From NCBI RefSeq assembly GCF_029581195.1, contig NZ_CP120737.1, positions 2,705,001 through 2,769,000 of the forward strand: a stretch of 64,000 nt of DNA, given 5' to 3'. Source of the DNA: Solwaraspora sp. WMMD791 (GTDB lineage Bacteria; Actinomycetota; Actinomycetes; Mycobacteriales; Micromonosporaceae). Below are positions 16,427-24,037 of the stretch, piece by piece (positions within the stretch are counted from its first letter, which is position 1; every line of letters begins with the position of its first letter). A program made the translations under genes and the position numbers. The notes beneath the pieces are model-generated. The model did no database searches, had not been told where the DNA came from, and saw only the letters and a list, made by a program, of their open reading frames with translations.

Positions 16427-19015
16427 TCAGCGCCTACCCCCCGGCTTGCGCTTCCCTTTTCCGACACGCAGATTCTTACCGCCCTTCCTCCCCCTAAAAC
16501 CACGAGAACGACCCAGCCACAGGGAAGCCAGATCAGGCTTTCCGATTTTAAGGTAGTAGGACGCTAAGCGCTGAGCCGCATGCACATGTTCACCTCCGGC
16601 GTAGGCAGTCCTCCACGCGATCTCAGCATCCGCCAACTTACCTTGGACAAGGTACACCTCAGCGAGCATGCAGCCGGCATGAGTATGTCCCGCTTCCAAA
16701 GAGCATCGCAAAGCTTCCCCAGCCTCGTGGATACGAGCGGAGCGAAATAAGAGGCGTCCCAATTCACAATTCGCCAGCGCAGCCTCATCGGTAGCTCCTT
16801 CGCCAGCAAGTCGCAAATACTCCTCAGCCTCATCGAATCGCTCAGCCAACGCCAACCTGAGTCCGAGGTTATAGCTAGCTTTGCGATCGCCCCTACGGCT
16901 GCCCTCGCGATAGAGCTCCTCAGCCTCATCCTCTCGACCTTGTGCCTCTAAGGTCGCCGCAAGTAGACCATGAGAACCTTCCACTTCGGCGAGGACCGCC
17001 CTCTCAAGCCAGGAAATAGCTTGCTCACGACGCCCAAGTCTATTATACAGAATACCGAGAAAATAAAACGCCTGCACATCCTCGTCCGCAGCGGCAGCCA
17101 GAAGAGTTTTCTCGGCCTCCGTATTCCGACCACGTTCCATTAAGAAGATGCCGAATCTCCGCTCCGACTCTGGGAGCTTCAGTTCGATGGCCTTGCGATA
17201 CCACTGCTCAGCCTCCCTCACCTTCTTCTGCCTTGCGTAGAGCAAAGCCAAGTTGCCGGCAGCGAACCTCGACCCTAGGGAGAATGCCCGATGCCATGCC
17301 TCTTCGGCTTCTTCTTGCCTGCTCTGATCACTCAAGACAACACCCAGACTCACCAAGGCGTCACCGTCACCCTCGTCGCCTGCCTGAGAGAGGAGGGTAA
17401 GGGCGTCATCAAGCTTGCCAGAACTAGCAAGAATATGCCCCAACGTCGCCGTCGCTTGCAGCTCGTTCTCCGCCGCTGCGCGCCGGCCCCACCGCTCCGC
17501 CTCACCCAGCCGGCCGACCTTGGAAAACAACTGGGCAAGATGCAGCATAGAATGGGCGTGCCCAAGTTCAGAAGCCTTTGTAAACCAGAGCTCCGCGTTA
17601 GGGAGATCGTTCTCTTTTTCATAGATCCAACCAAGCCTGAAAGCCGCCTGTACGCTCTTTTGCTCGACGGCGATTTCGAGCCATTGAATGGACTCTGAGC
17701 GTCTGCCAGTCCGCCACATCAAGCGCCCCAGAGCTTCGGCCGCGTCCCCGTCTCCAACCTGCGCCAGATCACGCCACACCGATTCTGCAACCGAGTCTTG
17801 GTGCTCATTCTCAGCAGCTATAGCGATCGAGTACAAACTTCCCATATCACCCTGAAAGAACTGAATAGCCGTATCCCAGGTATGACCCGGGACAGGCCGA
17901 TAATCAGTAGATCTGGCATAGGCGTCCGGAAGGTAGTCAAACACCCGGTACGAATCTTGCAGCTTTCCCGGCAACAATAGACTGGTTACGCCATATCTAC
18001 GACTTTGCGCCCACTCCACTCCCGCTTCGATCGACTCAGGGCGGAGAAGCGCCCCGCCTGCCTGTTCAAGGTACACATGATGCACAGCCTCAAGGAGGCG
18101 AACCGGCACCGGGCCAGTGAGGCCAACGCGAGTGCAATCAACCGCAGCAGCAACTAGAGCAGCACCCCTGGGGTTTGCTCCAACCCCCCATGCCTGCCGC
18201 CACTCGCGATACAGCTTCGGCCCGGCAGCCATGTATTCTGCTAGGCCATAGGTTTCAGCATATCCAAGAGCATCGGCAATCCGCTGATCGTCAGATTCAG
18301 CGGCTCGAGATAATTCGTCACGCGTCCACAGTCGCGGGACCAAGATTGGGATCGCCTGGTTTAGAATGTGCTCCGTGGCCGCTAAGGTTTTCCGATGCTC
18401 ATCGTCTCCACCATCAGAACGTGAAAGAGATCTCGAGAATCGCTGGTAGCGCTCGGTTCTCATTGTCGCAACAACGACGACCCTTCGCGTTCGGAGTTGA
18501 GAAAGGAGCCCAGGCGTTAGTCCGTCAACCCCGAAATAACGTTCAACATCATCCAGCCATAAGACACATTTTTCACCAGCCGCAAAAAGAGCAACTATCC
18601 CAGCCCGAAGGTCAGGCCCATTGTCCGGGATAAATACTCGATATTCTGGGACCGTCCGCAGCATTGCTTCATACGCCGCACGCGACTTACCCGCAGTGGA
18701 GTCGCCGACGATCAAGATAAAACCGCCGCGTCGAGCAGCCTCTAAAATGGCATCGACGAGTTCCTGATCAACGTCGCGGCCAACATACCTTGGTACAGCA
18801 TTTCCCCCCTCTATCGAGGATCGATGAACACCAAGTTGTAGCGGGTCACAATCTCGAACAACAGGCCAGGCTGCGACATTGGAAACCCAAGGGAGGAAAG
18901 GGAGAAGCTCTCCATGCGCCCCAAAGTATGCACGCTCTACATTATACTGAAAGCCATCGCCTTGCTGGAAGACGCGGCCGTGATCAGATGCATGTCCCGA
19001 CACTTCGTGTTTCAT
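16427..19015 (-). CDS. STAND/NLR-like ATPase with TPR/Sel1 repeats and N-terminal amyloid-like motif
   Basis: 862 aa from the ATG at 19015; a TTG at 19042, abutting the stop of the upstream gene, would add 9 residues. Residues 13-25 are GRVFQQGDGFQYN, matching the C-terminus of the neighbouring small protein. A P-loop NTPase follows: Walker A GDSTAGKS (104-111), Walker B CVLWLDDVE (150-158) and a sensor-like VVVVATMRTER. From about 400 to 840 there are tandem TPR/Sel1-type repeats (for example AEQWYRKAIELKLPESERRFG), then a basic tail. Base composition is clearly less GC-rich than its neighbours, a sign of recent transfer. NLR-type proteins of this build sense a ligand with the repeats and activate a partner. 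Confidence 0.85.
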   Translation of the reverse strand: MKHEVSGHASDHGRVFQQGDGFQYNVERAYFGAHGELLPFLPWVSNVAAWPVVRDCDPLQLGVHRSSIEGGNAVPRYVGRDVDQELVDAILEAARRGGFILIVGDSTAGKSRAAYEAMLRTVPEYRVFIPDNGPDLRAGIVALFAAGEKCVLWLDDVERYFGVDGLTPGLLSQLRTRRVVVVATMRTERYQRFSRSLSRSDGGDDEHRKTLAATEHILNQAIPILVPRLWTRDELSRAAESDDQRIADALGYAETYGLAEYMAAGPKLYREWRQAWGVGANPRGAALVAAAVDCTRVGLTGPVPVRLLEAVHHVYLEQAGGALLRPESIEAGVEWAQSRRYGVTSLLLPGKLQDSYRVFDYLPDAYARSTDYRPVPGHTWDTAIQFFQGDMGSLYSIAIAAENEHQDSVAESVWRDLAQVGDGDAAEALGRLMWRTGRRSESIQWLEIAVEQKSVQAAFRLGWIYEKENDLPNAELWFTKASELGHAHSMLHLAQLFSKVGRLGEAERWGRRAAAENELQATATLGHILASSGKLDDALTLLSQAGDEGDGDALVSLGVVLSDQSRQEEAEEAWHRAFSLGSRFAAGNLALLYARQKKVREAEQWYRKAIELKLPESERRFGIFLMERGRNTEAEKTLLAAAADEDVQAFYFLGILYNRLGRREQAISWLERAVLAEVEGSHGLLAATLEAQGREDEAEELYREGSRRGDRKASYNLGLRLALAERFDEAEEYLRLAGEGATDEAALANCELGRLLFRSARIHEAGEALRCSLEAGHTHAGCMLAEVYLVQGKLADAEIAWRTAYAGGEHVHAAQRLASYYLKIGKPDLASLWLGRSRGFRGRKGGKNLRVGKGKRKPGGRR

Positions 19016-19042
19016 GAGGTGGCGTCGGTCTTTCAATCGCAA

Positions 19043-19456
19043 CTAGCCATTGTATTGGATACCAGAACCCTGCTGATAAACTCGCCCATTGTCATAGGCA
19101 TTTGCAGAAAAGGTAGCACCGTCAGCACTTATTCCAACACTCACGGAATCAATTTCTTCAAGTACTTTGCGAAATTCTCTCACTGCGTCTTGATCTGCAA
19201 CAAGCAGCATCCTGATACGAGCCCGCCACTCTCCTTCATGAATTGAGGCAATGCGGACTCGTTCATGAGTGGGGGCATTCAGTAGATCCCGCCGCGTTTC
19301 CTCGAAATCAACGAGAACTGCATTGTATGCCTGAGGCTGGGACCGGGAGAATAGGCGCGCCAGACGTTGCTTGACCACCTGCCAACCATCAGTAGCCATC
19401 GCGCCCACAATCGCACTGGCACCGGCAGCTACCAGGCCCGCGATCTCCGCTTCCAT
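19043..19456 (-). CDS. Putative effector/adaptor with C-terminal amyloid-like signalling motif
   Basis: 137 aa. The N-terminus is hydrophobic (IAGLVAAGASAIVGAMATDGW, about 5-25) and could insert in a membrane or form a helical bundle. A charged helical middle follows, and the protein ends GRVYQQGSGIQYNG (124-137). Small proteins with this N-terminal pattern (MEAEIAGL, then TDGWQVVKQRLARLF) are widespread beside NTPases in streptomycetes, often with a terminal glycine/glutamine motif. The ATG at 19456 has GGGAGG upstream. Its stop is 27 bp before the NLR start, and the two are surely co-transcribed. The toxicity of this protein is not known. Confidence 0.7.
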   Translation of the reverse strand: MEAEIAGLVAAGASAIVGAMATDGWQVVKQRLARLFSRSQPQAYNAVLVDFEETRRDLLNAPTHERVRIASIHEGEWRARIRMLLVADQDAVREFRKVLEEIDSVSVGISADGATFSANAYDNGRVYQQGSGIQYNG

Positions 19457-19482
19457 GAAGCCTCCCACAGGCTAGGGTGTGG

Positions 19483-19497
19483 TCATCCTGAGGATGA
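19483..19497. promoter_or_regulatory. Palindrome upstream of the NLR-like operon
   Basis: TCATCCT-G-AGGATGA is a perfect 7-1-7 inverted repeat about 27 bp upstream of the small effector gene. It is well placed to act as an operator or to overlap the promoter. Confidence 0.4.
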
Positions 19498-19757
19498 TTC
19501 AACCACCGCACCCCAGTGTCTAGTATCCTGTCGGATTCCCGACGCTCGGAAAGACGGCTACATCGGCCCAATTCGGATCAAACCTCTGTTGCGTGCCACC
19601 TTACGTCTCAGCGTCTCACTGGCTTTGCCTCACCACTGCCGAGACGTTCTCTTCTGGATCAAGGCGCCGCGCAAGCGCGGCGCGCCGCCCGCAGGCGCTC
19701 GGCCTGCTGGCGGCCTCCGGCCGGCATCGGCCGACGCGGGCGGTCAAGAATCAAATG
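19498..19757. other. Non-coding gap with GC-rich hairpin
   Basis: No gene is supported here. The stretch holds the probable promoter of the NLR-like pair and a perfect 9-bp hairpin (19664-19672 with 19675-19683). The hairpin could terminate the 19758-20042 transcript, which comes from the right on the minus strand. Confidence 0.5.
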
Positions 19758-20042
19758 TCAGTCGTCACCAGGGCCACCATCGTCCTCGTCTCGGAGCAGA
19801 CGATCGAGCTCTTCCGGCCTCATCCGCTTGATCTCCGCTTCGAGCTTGCGGCTGTACTGGCGGTCGTTCGGATCGCTACCGTTCCCTGCCGCCACACGAC
19901 CGTACGCCCTCATGAACGACCCAAGTTCACGTCGGATCCGGTCCTGACGACGTCCCATGGGTTCCACGGTAAGGGACGGCGGTCGTTCTCTCCCAGCCAT
20001 ATACGCGCAGCTACGACGCCCGCCAGGCCCACCCGAACCCAT
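19758..20042 (-). CDS. Small charged hypothetical protein near the AICE right end
   Basis: 94 aa. The C-terminal 65 residues are highly charged and helical (MGRRQDRIRRELGSFMRAYG, then KLEAEIKRMRPEELDRLLRDEDD). The start ATG at 20042 was chosen for GGGGAGGT just upstream; the frame remains open to 20300 but that part has a non-coding composition. The family is not known to me. It may be a DNA-binding or regulatory accessory protein of the element. Confidence 0.6.
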   Translation of the reverse strand: MGSGGPGGRRSCAYMAGRERPPSLTVEPMGRRQDRIRRELGSFMRAYGRVAAGNGSDPNDRQYSRKLEAEIKRMRPEELDRLLRDEDDGGPGDD

Positions 20043-20195
20043 GACACCTCCCCTGGGACCGGCCGAGGTCACTGCCGTGACGATCGCGGGGGTGGTCGGC
20101 CGACGTCGAGGATGGGGCGATCGGCTGCCGCGCCGCTTCGCGGCTTGCCACCGATCAACGTGGTTGAGGTCGCGGAGAGCCGCCGGCACGGCGAG

Positions 20196-20221
20196 CCGCC
20201 CCGGCCCGAAGGCCGGGGCGG
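20196..20221. terminator. Strong 11-bp hairpin near the AICE right end
   Basis: CCGCCCCGGCC and GGCCGGGGCGG pair perfectly around a CGAA tetraloop. It lies in the gene-free 330 bp between 20042 and attR. It may insulate the element from chromosomal transcription. Confidence 0.45.
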
Positions 20222-20258
20222 GAACCCGTACGACGTCGGCCGGCCGCGCCCTGGCCGC

Positions 20259-20277
20259 CGTGCCATCCGCGTGCCAT
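20259..20277 (+). other. Putative integrase arm-type site, right
   Basis: Same 19 bp as 4903-4921 (two GTGCCAT units 11 bp apart), 98 bp before the attR core. Confidence 0.6.
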
Positions 20278-20374
20278 AAACCGGTGCCGCTGACGGTCAC
20301 CAGCGGGCATGAGCGGACACCACCACCGGCACCGTGACCAGGGCCACCAGCAAGATCACGCCCAGGGTGGGCGA

Positions 20375-20420
20375 TCTTCCAAACTGATTACGCGAGTTCG
20401 ATTCTCGTCGCCCGCTCCAG
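20375..20420 (+). other. attR, 46-bp direct repeat with attL
   Basis: Second copy of the tRNA-Gly 3' part. It lacks the 5' half, so it is not a tRNA gene. It marks the right boundary. The chromosomal tRNA terminator hairpin follows (to 20446). Confidence 0.95.
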
Positions 20421-20500
20421 TTGCTCCGCCGCAGGTCAGCGGCGGTCTACGACCGGTACCCACTCCCGGACCGAGCCGGCAGAGGTTCGGTACCGCTACC

Positions 20501-20848
20501 GTGATACCCGTGCCGATCCACGGGGCCAGCGTGACAGCTGCCGACATCCTGCTTACCGGTGCCGCCGTCGGCCTGATCGGATGCGCGGTCTGGTTGATCG
20601 TTCGCAGCCGTCACACGTCCCCGATCCGGCTGTTCGGGCAGACGGTGCGACACCCACGGTTAGTGGCCACCGGGATCATCTGTGTGAGCCTCTACGTACT
20701 TACCGGCCTGGCGGACCTCACTGAGATCACGCCCGTACGGTGGCGCACGCCGAGCCGATGGGTCAGCACAACGCTGCTTCTGGTCGCATGGGCAACGCTG
20801 GGCACCTACTGGTTCCGGCGGCACCGCGCCGAGGGCAGTCGTCAGTGA
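20501..20848 (+). CDS. Small integral membrane protein
   Basis: 115 aa from the GTG at 20501; GTGs at 20510 and 20531 are also possible and no clear ribosome site decides. Three hydrophobic helices: ILLTGAAVGLIGCAVWLIV, LVATGIICVSLYVLTGLA and VSTTLLLVAWATLGTYWF. A basic C-terminus (RRHRAEGSRQ) is probably cytoplasmic. No family is recognised. It is the first chromosomal gene past the element. Confidence 0.6.
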   Translation: MIPVPIHGASVTAADILLTGAAVGLIGCAVWLIVRSRHTSPIRLFGQTVRHPRLVATGIICVSLYVLTGLADLTEITPVRWRTPSRWVSTTLLLVAWATLGTYWFRRHRAEGSRQ

Positions 20849-21324
20849 CGGACTCCCGGACCCGGCTGGAATGATCCGGTCTGCCCGGTCGTTGTAACCG
20901 GCTCACCACGCGCAGCAGGCAGCCTCCGGCCCGCCCCTGCGCCTGGCGGCCCTGGGCCGACCGGTACTGCGGTAGAGCAGTATTCCTCAGAGGAATGATT
21001 ATTCCTCTGAGGAATATCGCCCGGCGTGGTGTCCCGTTCGCGTCTCGTCACCTGCCGTGACTGACGTGTCGGCTGTCAGTCGCTATGGGCTCCGGTCAGT
21101 TGGGCGGGCCCTGGCCCGGTGGGGCCGGGGAATGGCCGGCCGGCCCGCGTCGTTGTACATGGTCGCGACGCACGGAAGGCCAGCCCCCGAGCGGGCGAGA
21201 AGCCACCGCCGCGTCCCCGTACCACCCGGATGACCGTTTACCGCACACCCCACACACCACCCGCCCGTTCCAGGGGCCGGGTGACGGGTGTGCCCCCTCG
21301 GAAAACGGAAGGTGGACCCCCCTT
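20849..21324. promoter_or_regulatory. Long 5' region of the secreted-protein gene with a tandem palindromic operator
   Basis: No gene is supported in these 476 bp. The key element is at 20982-21015: ATTCCTCAGAGGAAT, a GATT spacer, then ATTCCTCTGAGGAAT. Each is a 7-1-7 palindrome, and together they form a 16-bp perfect inverted repeat. This is very AT-rich for the genome and looks like a double operator. I looked for a ydaO-type riboswitch, common before actinobacterial wall hydrolase genes, and saw no convincing match. Confidence 0.6.
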
Positions 21325-21948
21325 ATGGCCACGATCATCAGCCGTACCCTGGCCACCAGCCTGCGCAACACCGCCCTGGGCATCGCCGGTCTCACCCTCG
21401 CCGGCGGGGCGATCGCCGCCCCCGCCCTGGCCGCCGACCACGCCCCCACCGCTCTGGCCGCACCCGCCTCGGCGGCCGCGGCCAGCGACAGCGGCAGCGG
21501 CGTCGACTCGAGCACGCTGATCCCGCACGGCGTGCAGGGCGAGCAGTCCCGGATCACCCTGTCCGGCGAGCAGACCGACAACGTCAAGGGCATCATCGCC
21601 GCCACCAAGAAGAACGGCATGGACGAGCGTGCCGCCGTCGTCGCGATCGCCACCGCCCTGCAGGAATCGAAACTGGAGAACCTCGGCCACCTGGGTGACC
21701 GTAACGACCACGACTCGCAGGGCCTGTTCCAGCAGCGGCCGTCGTCGGGCTGGGGCACGGTGGAGCAGATCACCGACGTGGAGTACTCGACCACCGCGTT
21801 CCTCAACGGCCTCAAGGCCGTCGACGGCTGGCAGGACATGCCGCTGACCGAGGCCGCCCAGGCGGTGCAGGTGTCGGCGTACCCGTTCCACTACGCCCAG
21901 TGGGAGACCCAGGCCGCCGAGCTCGTCGCCCAGCACTGGAACAGCTGA
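21325..21948 (+). CDS. Secreted lysozyme/transglycosylase-like protein
   Basis: 207 aa. A Sec-type signal peptide (basic MATIISRTLATSLRN, hydrophobic core, AAPALAADH cleavage region at about 35) precedes an Ala/Ser-rich linker. The conserved domain is about 85-205: AAVVAIATALQESKLENLGHLGDRNDHDSQGLFQQRPSSGWGT, then LTEAAQAVQVSAYP. This domain is widespread in actinobacterial exported proteins and is fold-related to peptidoglycan lytic transglycosylases, with the Glu of LQES as the likely catalytic residue. It probably acts on the cell wall. The ATG at 21325 follows GGAAGGTGG. Confidence 0.75.
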   Translation: MATIISRTLATSLRNTALGIAGLTLAGGAIAAPALAADHAPTALAAPASAAAASDSGSGVDSSTLIPHGVQGEQSRITLSGEQTDNVKGIIAATKKNGMDERAAVVAIATALQESKLENLGHLGDRNDHDSQGLFQQRPSSGWGTVEQITDVEYSTTAFLNGLKAVDGWQDMPLTEAAQAVQVSAYPFHYAQWETQAAELVAQHWNS

Positions 21949-21975
21949 CCTGGAAGTAGACACAGACACAGCCAA

Positions 21976-22017
21976 CGTCGAGGGCCGGACCCCGTACCCG
22001 GGGTCCGGCCCTCGACG
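21976..22017. terminator. Bidirectional terminator
   Basis: Perfect 18-bp stem (21976-21993 with 22000-22017) with a 6-nt loop, between the convergent ends of the secreted-protein gene and the tautomerase gene. Confidence 0.85.
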
Positions 22018-22033
22018 CATGCGACCAAGTCGG

Positions 22034-22240
22034 TCAGCTGCGGCCGAGGAGCTCCGCGTTGAGGATGGTGCCGCCCAGGCTCCAGCCGTCGTCGGCGATC
22101 TCCTCGACGATGACCAGGGTGTTCGGCCGGGCCCGTTCGCCGTACACGGTTACGAACGCGTCGGTGACCGCGTCCTGCAGTCGCTTCTTTGATTGCGGGG
22201 TGAGTGTGTCGGCGGGGATCTTCAGGTTGGCGTACGGCAT
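22034..22240 (-). CDS. 4-oxalocrotonate tautomerase family protein
   Basis: 68 aa, the usual monomer size. After removal of Met the N-terminal Pro1 is the catalytic base (MPYANLKIPADTLTPQSKKRLQDAV). The family catalyses keto-enol tautomerisation of 2-oxo acids or related dehalogenation. It lies 25 bp after the SDR gene on the same strand, so it is probably co-transcribed. The substrate is unknown. Confidence 0.85.
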   Translation of the reverse strand: MPYANLKIPADTLTPQSKKRLQDAVTDAFVTVYGERARPNTLVIVEEIADDGWSLGGTILNAELLGRS

Positions 22241-22265
22241 GAGGTTTCCTTTCTGACGGGCTGGT

Positions 22266-23024
22266 TCAGCGGGCGTGCGGGTCGGTGGCGTTGAGCGTTG
22301 CCACGACCTGGTCGTAGTCGCCGCGTACCTCGGCGTACCGGAGGAACTTCACCCGTTCGACCAGAATCTCGCGGGCCTGCGGATCGGCCTTGATCAGGTC
22401 CATCACCTCGTCGGCGAACTCGTCGAGCGGCATCGCCGCCTCCGAGGTCTCGTGCCCCGGCATCAGCGCGGTCCGTACGGCGGGTGGCACGAGCTCGATC
22501 ACCTGTACGCCGACCGGCGCCAACTGCAGGCGCAGGGTCTCGCTGAGCCGGTGGATCGCGGCCTTGGTGGCGTTGTAGGTGGGCGTTACCCGCAGCGGGA
22601 CATGCGCCAGGCCGGACGAGACCGTCATGATCGTGGCGTCGGGCCGGGTCTGCAGGTGCCCGGTGAGGGCAGCGATCAGCCGGATCGGGCCGAGGAGGTT
22701 GGCGGTGACGATCTCCTCTGAGTCGGCGAGGAACCCGGGGGCGGTCCAGTCCTCGGCCCGCATGACGCCGGCCATGGCGATCAGGACGTTCAGTTCCGGG
22801 TAGCGCTCGACGACGGACGCGGTCGCCGTCACGATCGATGCCGGGTCGGTGACGTCGATGCGTACGGTGCCGAACCCGTGGTCGGTGGCGAGTTGGTCGA
22901 GCAGGTCGCCGCGCCGCCCGCCGACGACGACGGTGTTGCCGGCGGCCTGCAGCCGCCGGGCCAGGGCCAGGCCGATCCCAGAGGTGGCTCCCGGCACGAA
23001 GACGGTGTTTCCGGAGATGTTCAT
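22266..23024 (-). CDS. Short-chain dehydrogenase/reductase (DltE-like)
   Basis: 252 aa. The Rossmann start is VFVPGATSGIGLALARRL (GxxxGIG at 14-20), AMAG replaces the usual NNAG, and the catalytic Ser and YNATK (Tyr-x3-Lys) follow. NAD(P)-dependent oxidoreductase of unknown substrate. The ATG at 23024 was chosen; the longer open frame upstream overlaps the divergent regulator and is not coding. It is divergent from the MmyB-like regulator at 23129, the usual pairing in which that regulator controls the SDR. Confidence 0.88.
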   Translation of the reverse strand: MNISGNTVFVPGATSGIGLALARRLQAAGNTVVVGGRRGDLLDQLATDHGFGTVRIDVTDPASIVTATASVVERYPELNVLIAMAGVMRAEDWTAPGFLADSEEIVTANLLGPIRLIAALTGHLQTRPDATIMTVSSGLAHVPLRVTPTYNATKAAIHRLSETLRLQLAPVGVQVIELVPPAVRTALMPGHETSEAAMPLDEFADEVMDLIKADPQAREILVERVKFLRYAEVRGDYDQVVATLNATDPHAR

Positions 23025-23070
23025 GCCACCGACTCTGGTCGCTGCGCGACGCGGGTGACAGCGACCCGGT

Positions 23071-23089
23071 GATCGGGGGACCGCCGATC
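23071..23089. promoter_or_regulatory. Inverted repeat between the divergent SDR and regulator genes
   Basis: GATCGG-N7-CCGATC in the roughly 100-bp shared promoter region. It is a candidate operator for the MmyB-like regulator. Confidence 0.35.
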
Positions 23090-23128
23090 CCTGGCTGAGC
23101 CGGCCGTCCGGACCGCAGGATGGCAGGC

Positions 23129-23977
23129 ATGGACCGAGCTGGCCTGGCCGATTTTCTCCGCCGCCGCCGCGAGGCGCTGCGCCCAGCCGATGTCGGGCTG
23201 ACGGCCGGTGCGCGACGGCGTACTCCGGGGCTGCGCCGCGAGGAGGTCGCGGCACTGACCGGGATGTCGGCCGACTACTACGTACGGATCGAGCAGCGCC
23301 GTGGGCCGCAGCCGTCGGAGCAGATGCTCGCCGCGCTGGCCCGTACGTTGCGGTTGACCGCTGACGAACGGGACCACCTGTACCGGCTGGCTGGACACAA
23401 CGTGCCTCGGCGTACCCCTGAGGACAGCCACGTCGCGCCGGCGCTGCTGCGGGTGCTGGACCGGATGGCGGACACCCCGGCGCTGATCCTGTCGTCGCTC
23501 GGCGAGACGCTGGTGGCGAACCGTCTGGCGGTGTCGATTTTCGGTGACCCGGCGGCACGGACCGGGCTGGCCCGCAGCGACGTCTACCGGTGGTTCACCG
23601 ACCCGGCGACCCGGATGGTGTATCCGCCCGACCACCACGACCGGCAGGCTCGCAGCCTGGTCGCTTCGCTGCGGGTGGCGTACGGCGCGGCCGGCCCGCG
23701 CTCGCGGGCCGGCGAGCTGGTGCGGGCTCTGTCGGCCGTCTCGGACGAGTTCCGTGAGCTCTGGGAACGGCACGAGGTCGCCCGCCGGTTCGCCGACCAC
23801 AAGACCCTGGTACATCCAGAGGTCGGCGACATCGAGGTGGACTGCCAGGCGCTGTTCACCGAGGACCAGGCGCAGGCGTTGCTGGTGCTCACGCCCCGGC
23901 CGGGCAGCGCGGCCGAGGACAAGATCCGGCTGCTCGCCGTACTGGGAAGTCAGGATTTCGCGGTGACCGACCGCTGA
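23129..23977 (+). CDS. XRE-family transcriptional regulator with MmyB-like ligand-binding domain
   Basis: 282 aa. N-terminal helix-turn-helix (RTPGLRREEVAALTGMSADYYVRIEQRRG, about 33-62), then an MmyB-like C-terminal domain that binds a fatty-acid-type ligand. The family motif DRAGLADFLRRRREALRPADVGL favours the ATG at 23129 over the one at 23120. These regulators commonly repress an adjacent divergent oxidoreductase, here the SDR at 22266-23024. Confidence 0.88.
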   Translation: MDRAGLADFLRRRREALRPADVGLTAGARRRTPGLRREEVAALTGMSADYYVRIEQRRGPQPSEQMLAALARTLRLTADERDHLYRLAGHNVPRRTPEDSHVAPALLRVLDRMADTPALILSSLGETLVANRLAVSIFGDPAARTGLARSDVYRWFTDPATRMVYPPDHHDRQARSLVASLRVAYGAAGPRSRAGELVRALSAVSDEFRELWERHEVARRFADHKTLVHPEVGDIEVDCQALFTEDQAQALLVLTPRPGSAAEDKIRLLAVLGSQDFAVTDR

Positions 23978-24037
23978 CCCGCCGCCGGACGCGGACCCTG
24001 ACCGGCGCGTACCCTGACCGTGGCCCGGCTCCCGGAT

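Larger units (their letters stand above)
4785..20420. mobile_element. Actinomycete integrative and conjugative element (AICE) in tRNA-Gly
   Basis: The boundaries are a 46-bp perfect direct repeat of the tRNA-Gly 3' part. The element carries the AICE set: tyrosine integrase next to att, excisionase, RepSA-like HUH initiator, FtsK/SpoIIIE translocase, DUF2637-like membrane protein and GntR repressor. AICEs excise, replicate by rolling circle and transfer as double-stranded DNA between hyphae. Core genes run on the minus strand (4.9-13.9 kb). Cargo follows, with an AT-richer NLR-like pair at 16.4-19.5 kb. All core genes look intact, so mobility is plausible. No transfer locus (clt) was identified. 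Confidence 0.93.

Noticed and set aside
19758-20300. 180-aa version of the small charged protein near attR
   Set aside because: The extra part crosses the 11-bp hairpin and the right arm-type site and has a non-coding composition. The ATG at 20042 has a strong ribosome site.
20375-20420. Second tRNA-Gly gene
   Set aside because: Only the anticodon-to-CCA part is present, with no acceptor 5' strand or D-arm. It is attR, not a tRNA gene.
20849-21324. ydaO (c-di-AMP) riboswitch upstream of the secreted-protein gene
   Set aside because: The gene type makes it plausible, but the conserved GGGGAA/GGUGAA-type blocks could not be found.
22266-23558. 430-aa version of the SDR protein
   Set aside because: The extra 178 N-terminal residues are Arg/Pro/Ala-rich, overlap the divergent MmyB-like regulator and have no ribosome site. 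The Rossmann fold starts at the ATG at 23024.
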